Of a DNA stretch of 64,000 bases, positions 36,932-50,900 are shown piece by piece. Every line of letters starts with the position of its first letter. The stretch's first letter is position 1. Both the position numbers and the translations under genes were made by a program. The notes below the pieces were generated by a model. That model was not told the DNA's origin. It was given only the letters and a program-made list of their open reading frames with translations, and searched no databases. The stretch comes from Phoronis australis (taxonomy: Eukaryota; Phoronida; Phoronidae): NCBI GenBank assembly GCA_002633005.1, contig NMRA01000133.1:552627-616626 (forward strand), given 5' to 3'.

Positions 36932-39895
36932 CGTTAGTTTTCTTTCCAAATTTCTTGTGATTTAACAAACTCGTCCAAGAGCCTGAGGAATTCGCCAACG
37001 GTACAGATTATTTTCTCATCGGTTTCGCATTTGTCCTCGTCCAAACTTTGCTCACGATAAATATGTCGTCACCCTCAATCACCGTGCTTGCATCGGATGC
37101 TCATAGTACGTGAGGCAACGCCAGTACACACCAAGATTGTATCGGTGGGGCAAACAACAGACTCTAGGTCCTAGTGCATAACCCCACATCTTCATCTTTC
37201 AACTCCGAATGCCCCCACTTCAAGAGCATAAGTTCCCCATCGATGTCCACGTCACTTTCTTGCACTCTCAAGTTCCTCAAATATCTCCCTATATACCTTA
37301 TACATTTGTAAGTGTTACTTTTAAAGTTTCCTCTTCTGGTAATTTGGAAAAAATCATATTCATTGCCACAGGCAGGGCCAGATGAATAAGCAAACCTGAA
37401 TTTAAGAGAAGAACAGTCATCACTCATCGGACGTTCATGGCTGAACGACTAGTTCGCTTTCGTACTTCAATACGTAGTTTACCTGTTTGCGTCAATGAGA
37501 GTTTCCAAATTATAGTCAAGCCGTTCCCTTTGATTGCTGTATAATATTCATGACAATGGTAGTTAAAAAATTGATTGATTTTACATGACAAATATATACA
37601 CATTTGGGGTGTAAAGAATTGAATTTGATTCCCCCAAGAATGCAGGAAAGGGTGGCACCATTATTTTGCATCTATTTTAAGGGTGTAGGCTCTTCTACAT
37701 GTCAATATAAATAATTCTAGTTGCTTTGCGGAGGTAGGTGAGATATATATTAGGATATCTCCTATTGCCGGTTTTTCAATCGCGAGAAATGTTCCTCCAC
37801 TAAAAGAGTCCAGGTGTTGCCATTGTAATTGATTTTCAAGTACCAGTGCCATTTTTGTTTATATGTCATGCACCAACTACATTGTATCAAAGATGTTTGG
37901 AACAAAACGGTTGTGGCGTAGAAGGTGCACTCGTAAATATAGTGAAAAGTGACTCGTTCGCTATCAAGTCAATATTTTGCACCCAAAGAGGCTACCCTGG
38001 CATTCCCAAAAGCCAAAGAGTTACGTGGTGCCACACTGCACACACTTTCCCTCAACCCTAATGGGATTAACCAAACCAAACACGGTTTTCAAAGGTTACC
38101 CCCATCCCTCCCCCATCTTGTCGCTTGTGGCCTGTAACATAACCGGTGAATCCGCGGACTGGTACTTTATTTTCATAACAGAAGAGAACATCTGGGCGAA
38201 GTTGCAAGCTTTGCTTCAAAAAGTAACCCAAAGAACAGTGTGCTTTATCCACAAAAGTTGGCAATATTTTACAGCAAAGCTATCCGCCTTACGCCTTGAA
38301 TGCATGCAGTGACGAGGATTTTTAAACTGATAATGGTAATTAGGGCCCAACTTTGAAGAACCAAAAACATTTGCTTTATTTCTTTTACCCTTTAGTACGC
38401 ACTAGATGCAGCTTTTTGTTGTAGTTTAAGAAGTGGTTTATTTGCATTACTTTCCATGGCAACCATTGCTGGATTTTCAAAATCCTGGTACTGGCTTTGA
38501 CATTCTAACCAAAAGTGTTTGCTTTCAGTTGTTGATTTTTTTAGATCGTTTCCTAAGCTGCGGGCAGCTTTTATTTGTAACAACACTTACATGTGCGTGT
38601 GTACACGAGTTCCAACATTTGTGGATTATCAAAATTGTTCTACTGGTTATGGTATTTGATAAAGCCAACAGTGTACGCTTTAGGCAGTTTAAAATTTTCC
38701 AAATTTAAGTCATTATTGACGTGCACAGGTTCGTATGCTATTGTAATTTCAAAGTTCATGGTTACCATGGCAACGGCAATCATTCAAGCTTTACAACGCC
38801 CCTAAGTTTTTAGGAAGGGACACCAAAACTGCTTGTGGAAACGGTTGCCTGCTTCTATCTAACGTAGCTGCCATCAAGCCTAAAATTGGTTTGATTTTGT
38901 CCGGGGTTTTGATGCCCAATTCAGCTCAGCAACAACCTTAAAGATGTATTGCATGCTCCTAACTATGCTAATGTATAGCAGGAACTAAACGACAATGATA
39001 TTTTAGCATTATCTATGCTGAACAAAGTGCAGTTGTATTCACTGACAACTTGTAAATGTGAAAACAAAAAATTTCTGCAAATAGGTGACCTTTGCACTAA
39101 TGACGTACCTTGGAGGGTTACATAGTCCGCATCATACAGTGCTATTCCCCAACACCACGTCACGATACTTACTGGACACGGTTGAGGGATTTACGGCGGA
39201 TCATTTTCAACACAAATTTCGCTCTTAAAAACATTTGGCAATTTCCATTATACTTCATATTCACATCGTCGCTATAGGCTGTGTTTCTAATTTGACCAAG
39301 CAATCACAGAGATACAGAATTAGCGGATAAGTCCCACTTTATCTTGCAAGGTTCAAACCAAGAACCTTTGTGCATGTTAGTGCCTGTTTTGGCATGATTT
39401 GGCCATCAAAACCTGAAATTGCTGATTTTGGTGGCGGTGCATATTTCAGCTTGACAACCTACCCCCTAAGTTTCCAGGGGTCACAATACAAATAATTGTA
39501 CTTCGAACATGGTTGCCTGCTTCTAACATAATTTTGCCGTCAAACCTAAAATTGCTGATATTGCGCCGCTGACTATATAGCTTTTGGTGATAAAAATATT
39601 ATTTTTCTCTGCAATGCTAACACTTCTTGCGTAGCAAATTACAGATGGCGTCTCTTCAATACTTACCTTTATTTACTTACATGTAACCGATGGCACCAGG
39701 AAACAAACGTAGCATCCACCGTCGTAATGCCGCCATCAATGACCACTGACGTCCTTGGTGATTCAAGCCCACAAACACGCGACGCATGACAAGATACGAG
39801 CTCACTTCACCACTCAGCCACACTGATTCTAGCGCACACGATCTACTGCACAGTGCGTCAGAAGACGCAGCGCACTGCGATCCCAGTTTATATAT
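36932..39895 (-). CDS. candidate small 3-exon gene, function unknown
   Basis: A TATA box (39888-39895) lies about 100 bp before ATG 39787. The first exon (39681-39787 coding) ends at gtaagt in phase 2 and encodes an Arg/Trp-rich start, MRRVFVGLNHQGRQWSL. A second exon begins near 37396 after ttctcttaaattcag in matching phase and encodes GPACGNEYDFFQITRRG. It either runs to a stop at 37164 or splices at gtatat (near 37310) to sequence ending at about 36932 that encodes TVGEFLRLLDEFVKSQE. The phases agree, but no family was recognised and the third exon's acceptor is weak. It could be a transposon-derived or spurious model. Confidence 0.25.
38936..39335. repeat. dispersed repeat, copy B (uninterrupted)
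   Basis: Second copy of the repeat at 16956-17943, lacking the 575-bp insertion. Lies between the exons of the weak candidate gene. Confidence 0.75.
39888..39895 (-). promoter_or_regulatory. TATA-box-like element TATATAAA
   Basis: TATATAAA on the minus strand about 100 bp upstream of the ATG of the candidate gene. A GC-rich inverted stretch (GCAGTGCGCTGCG) follows where a start site would be expected. Confidence 0.35.
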
Positions 39896-41270
39896 ACACG
39901 TTACCCACAAGAAAAGAGTGCTAGAAGACACAACATACTGTGATCTTTCATATTGACACTCGTCCTCTCAAGCATGAAAAAAGTTCTCAGATGCGGCACG
40001 ATTCAAACACATACTCGTCCTTTCAAGCATCATGGTTCACAGATTGAATGCTATGGAGCGTGGATATTTTGCTTGTTGCTTGCTTGCTAGATATGAGGAT
40101 GACCAAAGCCATTGTCTCAAATCTGTCACGTAAGAGGAGTGCATTAAAAATAATTGCAGGCGGTCTGGTACACGTCTGCACCAGACGTGCGCAGGCCGCG
40201 CATGTGCACCCATTGCACAAATCACCTGGAGTGCGTTCCATATACCAAAGATTCTCGAGATTACCAATAAAGACTACGCAAAATCACACGATTAAAAGGC
40301 AAGAGTTTTGTGTGTGTCCTCGAGACCTTACCAACGTAACCTAACAAAATGACGGCCACCGTGGATTGTCAACAAGGTTGGTATGCTGGATTATGGGATA
40401 GAATTCGTGTATAATGGCATATAATTCATTGTTACCGTTTGATAAGCAAAGAGTTCTTGCCCCTGGTCAAAGGAACGTAGCTCAGGTACACAGGTCTGTG
40501 ACCTGAGAGTGAAAATTAATTCTTTGGTGGTAAAAGTGGTGTGCTGTACATGTACGATGTACAGATGTGCTCGTGAGAGATATCCTAGTAACAAAGTTGT
40601 GGACCCAGGTCTAATCTTTGAACTCGATATCAAACTCAAAATTATTTTTGGCATGTTCCGTTCTATTTCTGTGCGAATTCAAGACAATTTTCTATTAACG
40701 TGTGCTCGAATACGTTACTTGGATAAATTGCAATCCGAGCATGCACTTAACGACCCCAGTTTTAAAGCTAAAAGTCCAAGTCTGACTATAGACTATACAA
40801 GCTATCACATGAAATGACCCCTGACTTTTCTATTATTCGATATCATGATCCTGGAGACTGAAATACAACGAAGTAATCGGGCTTATCTTACACTGGTTGG
40901 CCTTGACTGACTTCGCCGGCTCCTCCGATTGAACCGACGAAGCCATCGGTTTAGTTTTTGATAAGGTCTTGGTTGCACCCCAATCAGATGTCTTAGCCGG
41001 TTGACACGGCGGAACAGGTGAAGTCAATCAAGGACAGCTATAGTCATTGCGGCCTGGGAAGGTGGTCGTTTCCCGCTGGGAATAAATCGAGACAAACAAG
41101 AAAGCACTAACACACATCCTTCGCTCATATCAAGAGAATAATGAGACATAAAAACATAAATGCATTTCGAGAAACATGGAAAAGATACTTGCAGGGACCA
41201 ATTGCTTATAATCCAAAAGGAATTTAAGTATACGCATCACTATCAAAGAAAACAATAGAGCTTGCGAACA

Positions 41271-41538
41271 AACTCTCCCTCCCTCCCTCCCTCCCTCCCT
41301 CCCACCCTCCCTCCCTCCNNNNNNNNNNNNNNNNNNNNNNNNNNNNNNNNNNNNNNNNNNNNNNNNNNNNNNNNNNNNNNNNNNNNNNNNNNNNNNNNNN
41401 NNNNNNNNNNNNNNNNNNNNNNNNNNNNNNNNNNNNNNNNNNNNNNNNNNNNNNNNNNNNNNNNNNNNNNNNNNNNNNNNNNNNNNNNTTCACCTCCCTA
41501 CTCCCTCCCTCCCTCCCTCTTTTCCTCCCTCTCGCTCT
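41271..41538 (+). repeat. (CTCC)n low-complexity tract around a 170-bp gap
   Basis: CCCT/CTCC repeats on both sides of the gap 41319-41488; the true length is unknown. Lies next to the Ser/Thr-rich exon, so a following exon could be hidden here. Confidence 0.9.
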
Positions 41539-41605
41539 CGATCTTTTGATCAGGTACACAACATAGTATTGTAGATCGACAATAGTAAGACTATGGTCTA
41601 CTTAC

Positions 41606-41974
41606 TTGTGCTATCAATGACCATTGCTTTTGTAACGGTCTCCGAACGGTTGACAAATGAAGTAGCAGTTACGTCATTGGTGGACGTCACGGCTGCTGCG
41701 ACACTAGAGAATATCATGTCTGAGGAGGTCTCCCGAACACTTGAGGGTAAAGAGCGATCAGCTTCATCTTCAGTCGTCTTTATTGAATAGTCCTCCGTCG
41801 AACCATAATATTCTGAGTTATGAATTGCGGCTTGGCTTGGTGACAGAACTAAGTTCGAAGAAAGGGGATCCGGTCTCGTACTTGACGGAACGCTTACTGA
41901 ATATGCATCAGCCGAATGGTTTAATTGCAGAGAGCTCGTTGCAGTCGACGAAGGAGACAGCACTTCATTGAAGC
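41606..41974 (-). CDS. Ser/Thr-rich mucin-like stalk exon
   Basis: 369 bp, phase 1-1, acceptor gcacaaatag, donor gtaagt. Encodes about 122 residues rich in Ser, Thr and Ala with two NxS/T sites and no Cys, typical of an O-glycosylated stalk between the folded modules and a membrane anchor or C-terminus. The following exon was not identified; an N gap lies only 120 bp downstream. Confidence 0.7.
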
Positions 41975-44900
41975 CTATTTGTGCAAGTATTATAAAGAAT
42001 CAAGTTTGGCTATAATGAACCATAAACACAAGGAATCTATATCAAGCAAGTTGTTGGGAATATCTTATTTTAGTGAGGTCTTGCTTGTACGGAGCGCTGC
42101 CCAGAGTTCGCTCTAAACAACAATACTACTTTTTAAAGTACTCACATGTAGGATCAATCTGTAAACACTTTTCTCTCCGAATTTCGACGTCATCACCCAA
42201 GCAACTGAAAGGTCCTACCAAAGTCTCTTGACATAATCGAAATTTACTTCTCTGCAAAGCACAGTTACTGCAAGATGTCCACAGGGACCACTCTGTCCAG
42301 CCAGATTGCTCGCCTGTAAATTCGCAAATACATGCGCGGTTTATCGTTATGTCATGCGTTGCCTTAAGGGGCAACTAAAAAAAGCTATAGTTAGTTCAAA
42401 ACCGTTTTGCAGTTAATAAGCTGTAGCAATTTTACGCAAATGTGTCTCCTTTCAAGAATACTCCACCACTCTGGTGGTCGTTTTGAACTCTGTCACCTCA
42501 CGATTTTCAACCCCGTAAAGCATTAACGAGCACTTTTCTATTTAGCACACATATAATAACTATGAACAATTGTGAGCAGCCGATGATCACATGATCTTTT
42601 TAAAACACTTGAACATAGCCTCCATGCCAATTTGAGTGCCTCTTTCAATTTTGTTCTCATAAATAACTGTACCTACCACATTCCGGCACGGCGCAACTTT
42701 CTCTTTCCATTCCATCATTTACGTCACTCTTGACGTAACACCAAGGGTCTCCAGCAGATATACCGTCATAAGAACAGTAATTCTCAACAAAGTTAGTTTG
42801 AGAGACTATTTGTGTACCAGTTAGAAATACAGGTGAATTGGCCCAAGGGAGACACGGTTTGCCTATGGCAGTGATGTTTCTTTTCCCTGTGTAGGCTTTC
42901 CCCTTTATATAACACGTGCTGTACGCTGCCAAAAGAAAATGACGATATATAATCATGGGCAACAACAAATTTAGTTAATAGCAATCCATGCACAGGAAGA
43001 GGTTCTCGTACAAATGAGGCACATAACCCCTATTCCTTCTCTCTTGATTGTCAGACTAAAAGCTATAAATTCACTCGATTCAGGTCTCTGAATCCGTTTA
43101 AATTGGCCTCTCGTTCCCTGTTAGCTTGTACCTACCCTTCCTTCCTCCCTCCTTGTCCCTTTTCTCCAACCGTTCATATCCTTTCTTTTTCTTCCCACCC
43201 TCCTCCGGGCCCCTTTTCTCACCCTTCCTGACTGCCTTCCATGTCTGCAATTTTCCATTTCTACCACTTTTCCTCCCAGTCAGCCTGCTTTCCTTTGTGC
43301 CGTCCCTTCCCTCTCTCACTTTCTTTTTGCTCCCCCTGGATCTCTCCCTAGTCTCACCCTTCTTCAGTAGTCCTTGCCTAATACCCCCCCTCCATCGCTG
43401 CCTCCTTTCCCCCCTATCCTCTCCCTCGCTCCCTCCCTGTATGCCTCCTCCCATTCTTCGATCCCTCGTCTGTCCCATGTCTTGTCGGACAAAAGCAAAT
43501 ACGAACTCCATCACGCCAATAGCTGGTAATTACGTTCAATAGCTGCTCCCGACACGCGCAACAGCTGCAGCCTGGAATTTGATGGATTCTATTGGTGCAG
43601 CATAGGGTATAGACCGGGAGAGGAGTGAACAGTCCCTTGTTGTCGGAGGACAAATTAATATGGGTGTCTGTATGGATATGATGAGTAGACTGCTGGTTGC
43701 ATGGCTTCTACCTAGTCCGTAGTAATGAAGTTTGGTTACTAAAGGGATAACATCAAAATGTTTGAGTCGAGTACGATCACATTTGTGGAAATTATAACGA
43801 GAAAGGTGAACAACAAACACAACCAATATCAGTAACAGCAAAACAAAGACTGTATTGGGGAAAACAAATGCAAATACAGGACTGAGGTCAAAGGTCAACA
43901 TAACAATCTACCACATTTGATTGGCTATCGTTGTCAATAAATTTAGCTAAATTGTTTGTAATTAGTATAATGGTTTGCACAAAAACCACTATGATGATCC
44001 TCCCTCCCTGCTTACCTACCCCGTCCCACCTTCTGTCCTTCTTCCCCTGACTTCCCCCCCCTTTTCCTGCTTGACCCTAACCTTGCCCCCTGACGCCGCT
44101 TCTCTAACTCCTTCCTCGCCCTCCTCCGTTCCCCTTCCCAACCCCCTTTCTGTCTCACGTGTCAAAGTATAAGAAGTCAAAGGAAGAAATGAAAACAAAA
44201 TCAATTTAAAATAGAAACTTTTTATAGTGGCATTACCTTTACAAACGTGTTCAATTTTTACGTTGACAAGACTCTTTGGCAAACGGCATAGGTCGATTGC
44301 AATGATGTTAATCGTGCAGTTTTGCTTCAGCGAACACTGTGACAAAATTTGTTGAGCTGTGGCATTCGCACATGCCTTTGAAATCGCACCAATCTGTGAC
44401 ACAAGCCTAATAGAGATGTTTGATATGCTGATGATCATGCGTTCGGGACAGGAAATCGGTATGGTGTAATCTGTCTGCCAGTTCAAATCCTCTGAAATAT
44501 TGTATTATAGATAATTAAAAGAGTTATATTTCTTCCATGGCAACACACAATTCACGCGACACTAGAAAAGTATACATAAACCAGATTCATGTGGTAGTCA
44601 CAGTGGCGGATTTTGGGGGCAAAGGGGCCATGGCCCCCCTAAAATTTTCCCAGATTCCATTTGTAAGTTCAGTGGTTCGAATGTCTGACTGGCAAAATCC
44701 TGGCTAATACTCTGCCCTGACCCCCTTAACTCAAAATCCTGTATCCGCCCCTGGGTCATTCTGTACTTTAGTAAAAGCAAGCGTGACGCGAAACACTAGT
44801 GTTTAACTTGCTGTGATGTAGACCTCTAGAAACATTTGACTTTGTCGCAATGAGACAGTACCTCGCTCGTATCCATAGAACTCCAGTTTGAGTGCGAAAT

Positions 44901-47900
44901 GACCAGGACTTCCTTCCACGGGAACAAAACGCACAAAGCGTGCAGCGAATGCCTTGAAATGCTGTCGAAGCACAGACCAGTGATTATTGTTCCCGTCATA
45001 AAGCTAAAACATCAAATCAAATGACGTAAAAAATCAAATTTCTACGATGTTATCGAAGGCAAGTTTTGTTATTCAAAAAATCTTGATTCAGGTACCAGAC
45101 TGACTTTGAACAAAGTAAAATATTTAAACTTTATGAATTCTAACACAGTCTATTTGTGCCATTTGTTTTGAGGCCATAGAACGTCGAGATAGAATAAAAT
45201 AATTGCAGCAAACAGTGGTTGATTTAAAGGGGGCCAAGAGGGTCCTGGCTTCCCAGATTGTATTCCGCAGTTCGGGGGTGCGAATGTCTGACGAGAAAAA
45301 TCCTAGCTAATACTTTGTCCTGCCCCCNCAAAATCCTGGGTCCGCCCCTGGCAAAGCAGGATCTTTGGCAATGACTCGAATGAAGATTTCGTATCCGTTC
45401 TCAGCTCATGAGGTGTTGTTTTTACTAGAGAAAGTAAAAACGAAATAAGATCGCGGGTTGAAATTTGAATTATGCCAAGGCTACCATGACCACTTTTTCA
45501 TCTACACAGTACATGAACATTCCGAGTGAAGGAAAGCAAATTTTAGATATTTCCTACAATCATCCAAATGTCAAAGCTGGTTACATACTTGTCAGTTGAA
45601 ATACGGCGTTAATTTATCACTGGATGTCGGATCCAAAATGTCTGAGATGATATCTTAAACACAAACTATCAAAACAATTCTCAGGAAAGCAGTTGGACCT
45701 GCACATACCGAATTTTTCGTTATCTCCCAACCCATAATATGCTTTGGTTAAGTCAGCTGCAATCAGTGCGAAAGGCTTCCTCTTTTTCTCTCATAATAGC
45801 AATGTGTAAAACTTAATGTATATGAATATGCCAATCTCAATATGGCGTGGGAAATATGTTGTAAACATTCCAAGACCCGTCAGCACGCAATCTGTTGGCC
45901 ACATCACGTGACCCGTCACTATGCCATCAGTGGCCGGTTCCATGAAACAGTCCTAAATAGGGACTCATCTAAGGTCCCTAGGTCTTTTTGCGTATTTCTT
46001 TCGTTCTTTATTCACAGATGCAAAATTTTTCTATCATTTCATCTTTATTACGAGTTCCTCTTTGATTAATGATGTTTTCTAATAATAGAACTCAAAACTT
46101 AGCCCAGAACTCATTGAAAATAAATGGGGACCCAGCCCTTAAATTGGAGGTGTTGCATGAAAAGATCCCTAATTATTTTCAATAATACTGACAATTCAAC
46201 GTAGATTTCACTCTAGGTTTGTGTCACAGTCAAAAGTTCAAAAGTTGACTTAGTTGTGAAACTAAAACAATACATGAAAGGGCAATCGATGTTTTCACAA
46301 GTCAAAAAAATACGCCTTAGGTCTCAGTGCCCAGTTGCATGAAACAGTCCCAAATAGGGATTCAACTAAGGTTCCTAAATCTACTGCGTATTTGTGGACT
46401 TGTGAAAAACACTGGCTGTCCTATCTTATGCTGTTTGAGTATCACTAATACACCCATTTTTGGTTTTGATACAAATCGAGAGTGAATTCTAGATTGAATT
46501 TTAAATATTATTGAAAATAAGTAGGAATCTTTTCATGCAACGCACCCAATTTAAGGAGTAATTCCCTAACTGTTTTGATTGAATTAAGGGCTCAGTTTTT
46601 ATTTACATTATTAAAAAATGTCATTAGTCAAAGAAGAGCTCATAATAAAGATTAAATTATAGAAAAAATATTACACCTGTGCCTGAAGAACGAAACAAAT
46701 ACGAAAAAGATTTAGGGACCTTAGTTGAGTCCCTATTTGGGACTGTTTCATGCAACTGGGCACTGTTGGCCACATCACGTGACCTAATGAAAATAAGTCT
46801 GTAAAGATTTCTGCCCCCGACCGGGACTCGAACCCAGGACCTCCTGCTAACCGTGCAGACGCTGAAGCCACTACTAGAAGCAAGTCCCATGAAAATGAAT
46901 TCACAGCCATGATACAGCGGTTTACTGGGCCATTTACGTCTTTTATATTGTTCCATGGACAGTAAACATCCGTCAAGGGAACAGTGATTAAAACTGGAAA
47001 ATTGTATCTCTCACATAATCAGGAATCGGTATTCTTAATAAACGTAACATCAAAAAACGGCTGATTTTCCTTTGAAGATCTTAAACATAAGTTGTGAATT
47101 CTGCCAACTTCAATTAAGTGTTGCTCTATTCACGAGGTTAGAAAACGAAATGGTAAATTCCCACGAGTGGTTCTAAAGTACGAATCCCGGGATTTCTGGT
47201 GTTTCAATTTTGCCACAGAATTCATTATTCATCATAAAATGTTGGCGTAAGAGCATTTCGATGCCTCCAGACACCACTAATTTCACCCCACCTCCCCTCT
47301 CTCCGCCTTCTTATATGTTTTACCGCTTGTTTCCACTAAACCACCCCCAATACGGAGATGGGGTTGACGGCAATGAACTGGGGCGAATAGTGGTGCCGGT
47401 GATGTGCTAAGTAGCTCCATGTTTGCTAGATTCAGATGCACCTGCGCCAGCAGAATCGGCGGGTCTTAGGTCTGCCTTAGTTGTGCGACAGGATCGTGCG
47501 ATATGTTGAGCACGTAAACTTGAACGAAAATCGAGATGAGTAGTAATAAACGATTCGGTTCCTTTAGTTTTTGTGTGCTGAGATCAATGTTCGAAGAGAT
47601 TTGGAGTAATTACCGGCCATACCGCCGCCAGTCAAACAGTGACGGATTCCCTAATCAGCCGGAACGCTGCTTATTACGTATACGACCTCAAACTCACCCG
47701 GGTGACCTTTCCAGCTTACAGGAAGCATTTGAACGCGAATTGTTAGTAACAGGGGTACGGCTGGACTTCAAAAATTCAACTGGGTTTATTCATGTTGTGT
47801 AAGAAATTGGTAAGCCGGGTAGTGGAATGTTTATTACCAGACAAAATGAAACCTCTTCATGTCTGTTACTCTATTGTACTTTTTTAGTTGCATTTCACGG

Positions 47901-50900
47901 GACGCTACATTTCATTTTCCAGCCTGGAACATTTAATGGTGCTCACTGGCTGAATTTTGAGAAGCCAGTTACTGCAGCTCCGCCACGCCTCATTTCTTTG
48001 GAGATTAGGAAACAAAAATGGATGCCAGTAACAGTACTGCCTACGTTTAAACAAAAAATTACGTGCAGTGCTGGCCATTTTTGACACAGCTTGAATCTCT
48101 TGAATAGCTTGATAGCCTGCTGTTGTTTGTCATTATCAGGTTCAAGATGGTGGACATGCGGCCATTTTTTTCAACATTGTACTGGAACTCTTCTAAAGCC
48201 CGTAATTTTTATCATACTGAGATTAAAATCAGCATATATGCCAAAAAACACATGTACTAACTAACAATTTGCGATCCATTTCTCGAAAGCCCAAACGAAG
48301 TACCCCATGTTTTGCCCAAACCATATTTTCTTCAACGGAGGTCGCAATATGCATTCATTGGTTTGAAAGTGTTTTATTTCCATATTAATTATGCAAATCT
48401 TTGATTTTGACGTGTTATTTGCATTCAAGAATGCGTCTGTGGTCGACATTTGGTATTATTTCATTTCAACTATAGGTGTCTCACGAACGGATTGAACAAA
48501 ATTGCAAAAGTTGGAGATGCCCCAAAGACATATTTTTTATCACAATTAACAAAACATAATAAACAAATTTTCCTAATTCTTGGCTAAACTCGACTAGTTA
48601 AATCCTTAGAAATTTGATAATTTTTTAGACCCCTACATGCTTTGCATCCAAACACATTTTTATTGTATGCCTTCTCATGATCGGATTCATGATCGACAAT
48701 TTTAGTAACTTGAGTAAAATTTCAAGGTATGCTAGTTTTCCTTCTCTAATAAACGATAGCCTAGACACATGGGAACTGGATAGCTGTAATAATACGTGTA
48801 GAAATGGACTATGAGCAGCCATACATTTCAACGTTGAGAGTTAACCTAATTTTGAGTTACTCTTGTTTTGTTTCAGAATTTGAAGATGGGGCACTATGAG
48901 CCATAGTGTGCGGGGCAGGTTGAGCCATGGCTCATAATGCCCCATCGTTATGTAAGCAACAACTTAAACAAGTTTTAATTATTTTGATGCAACTTTAGTG
49001 TAGAAAATGATTAGAAAAGATCAACGAAAGACTAATAAAGGAATGTATGACAGTGAGATTGTTCTTTCGATGACGTATTAGACATCCGTCTGATGCCACA
49101 TTTTTCCACTGCTGCAGCCACAGCATCAAAAACCGCCAACGTGGATACGCAAAGCAGCCGACATTATAGCAGCCCTGAAGAAAGCTGATTATATCGAAAA
49201 AGAACGTCAAAGAACTAAAAAAATCAACCCGGCCAGGCACATTATCCATGACCTCATAGCCAAAGCGATCCAGTAAAGGTTCTCGGAAAGGAGGTGGCAT
49301 GTCCCTTGTCAGAAATTACTACTGCCTGATATGCAATAAACAATATGTGGAACCAATTACAGGAGATTAGATTCAGTGCAAAACCGGCCTTGACTGGGCC
49401 CACGAAGCATGCACATCGTACATCGGTGTTGACTCGTGTTTAGATTAAAACCTGGGTTAAACTGGTAGTTAGTTTATTCCTTATTTCGTCAAACAGTATC
49501 AAATATCAAGTCAAAGACATTCTTTAAGAAACCAAATATATTTTTAAGATATTGTATGCGTTTTGTTGACTATACTTTGCTATGAAACAAAGTGCCCCAT
49601 GCCTAGATCAAAGTGCCCTGTAGTTGGGTACTTTGAGCCATTTGACTAAAATACCAAAAAAACATGTTGCATTTTTTGAATTGTCTTTATTTTTATTGTA
49701 TACAATAAGGACACATTGTAGTTTATTATCGTTATTATTTTCTGGAATTAGTTTCTTTATTTAGATGTTAAGACCAATAATTTGAAAATTGGCTCATAGT
49801 GCCCCACTCACTCCAACCTTATAAGGCGAAAATATCAACCCGAATTTGGTGGCACGTCCCTGCCTCTTATGAGAAAGAAACAGGCTTGTGCTGAGAAATC
49901 TTTGTGTCCCCAAAGAAAACAGTAGGAATCATCAAGGGACCGCTTCGGTCTACATGTACCTGATCTTTGACTTTTCAAAAACGCCAAAATGATAATACCT
50001 GACATTCGTCTTGGTCGTTCACGGTGCAACGAAAGTTGACTCCATCGTTTGAGTAGTACAGGGTGAATTTGGACGTGTAGTACCTGTGATTCGTCATGTT
50101 TGAGCCCTAAGCAATCAAAAGAAGTCACGCTGACAGGATCAGACAGAACAAGGTGTTAGGTTTTGGTAAGATAAAAACAAGCCTGAACGGAATCATACGG
50201 CATTACCCTGAATTACCAATTACCAATGAATTCGATCAAACATAATCACAATGTAGGTCCGTGAATCGAGCAGCCGTTACATAAATGTTTTGCGTTGAAA
50301 CTTTTGCTGATGAGCACATGTGAATGAAGGTCATAACAGTATCAAAGTGACATTATTTTTAATACTGTTCGACAAGTCTATATTTGCTTACACTTCTTTC
50401 AACTGAAAGCAATAATAATCGCAGTTCCTCAAACTGGAAATGGCCGGACACGCAATGAGCCAGGCCTGAAAACGTAAACAGGTTCAAGTGACGTATGTTA
50501 AGTTCGGTTATCCATTAAGCTAAACAAACCACTGGTTGGTGTCCCACGTAAAAATAGAAAACCATTATGGGCCTTTTTATTACTCAACGGGTTATGTTAT
50601 CACTGGTGTCGAATTAATTATAAACTGAGCACAATCTCTTCCTTGAAGATACTTTTTCAATTCCGGTAAATTTAAATGGTTGTAATCAGGAATATTTCCA
50701 CAGCCATACCGTACCTCGACGGCTTCCCACATGACCTTGAAAATGTGCAGAGGACTGAGGTGGGGTACAGATTGCAACAATTGGGGCTATACATTTATTA
50801 TGGGTTAAGGACCTTGAGTAGCCTTAATCCGACAACGGTGTTCGCTCACGTTTCGGTTGTGGAAGCTGTGGTCAATGGTCGAGTCTCCAGCGGATTTTCA

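Noticed and set aside
40892-41027. Possible next exon of the lectin/kringle gene (TSDWGATKTLSKTK), donor gtaaga
   Set aside because: Every acceptor tried gives a stop or wrong phase after the phase-1 end of exon 41606-41974.
43098-43542. 138-residue frames on both strands
   Set aside because: Pure polypyrimidine/polypurine composition; no splice or domain support.
46806-46880. Functional tRNA gene
   Set aside because: Box B is good, but the loop lacks U33 and the acceptor stem does not pair; better explained as a SINE.
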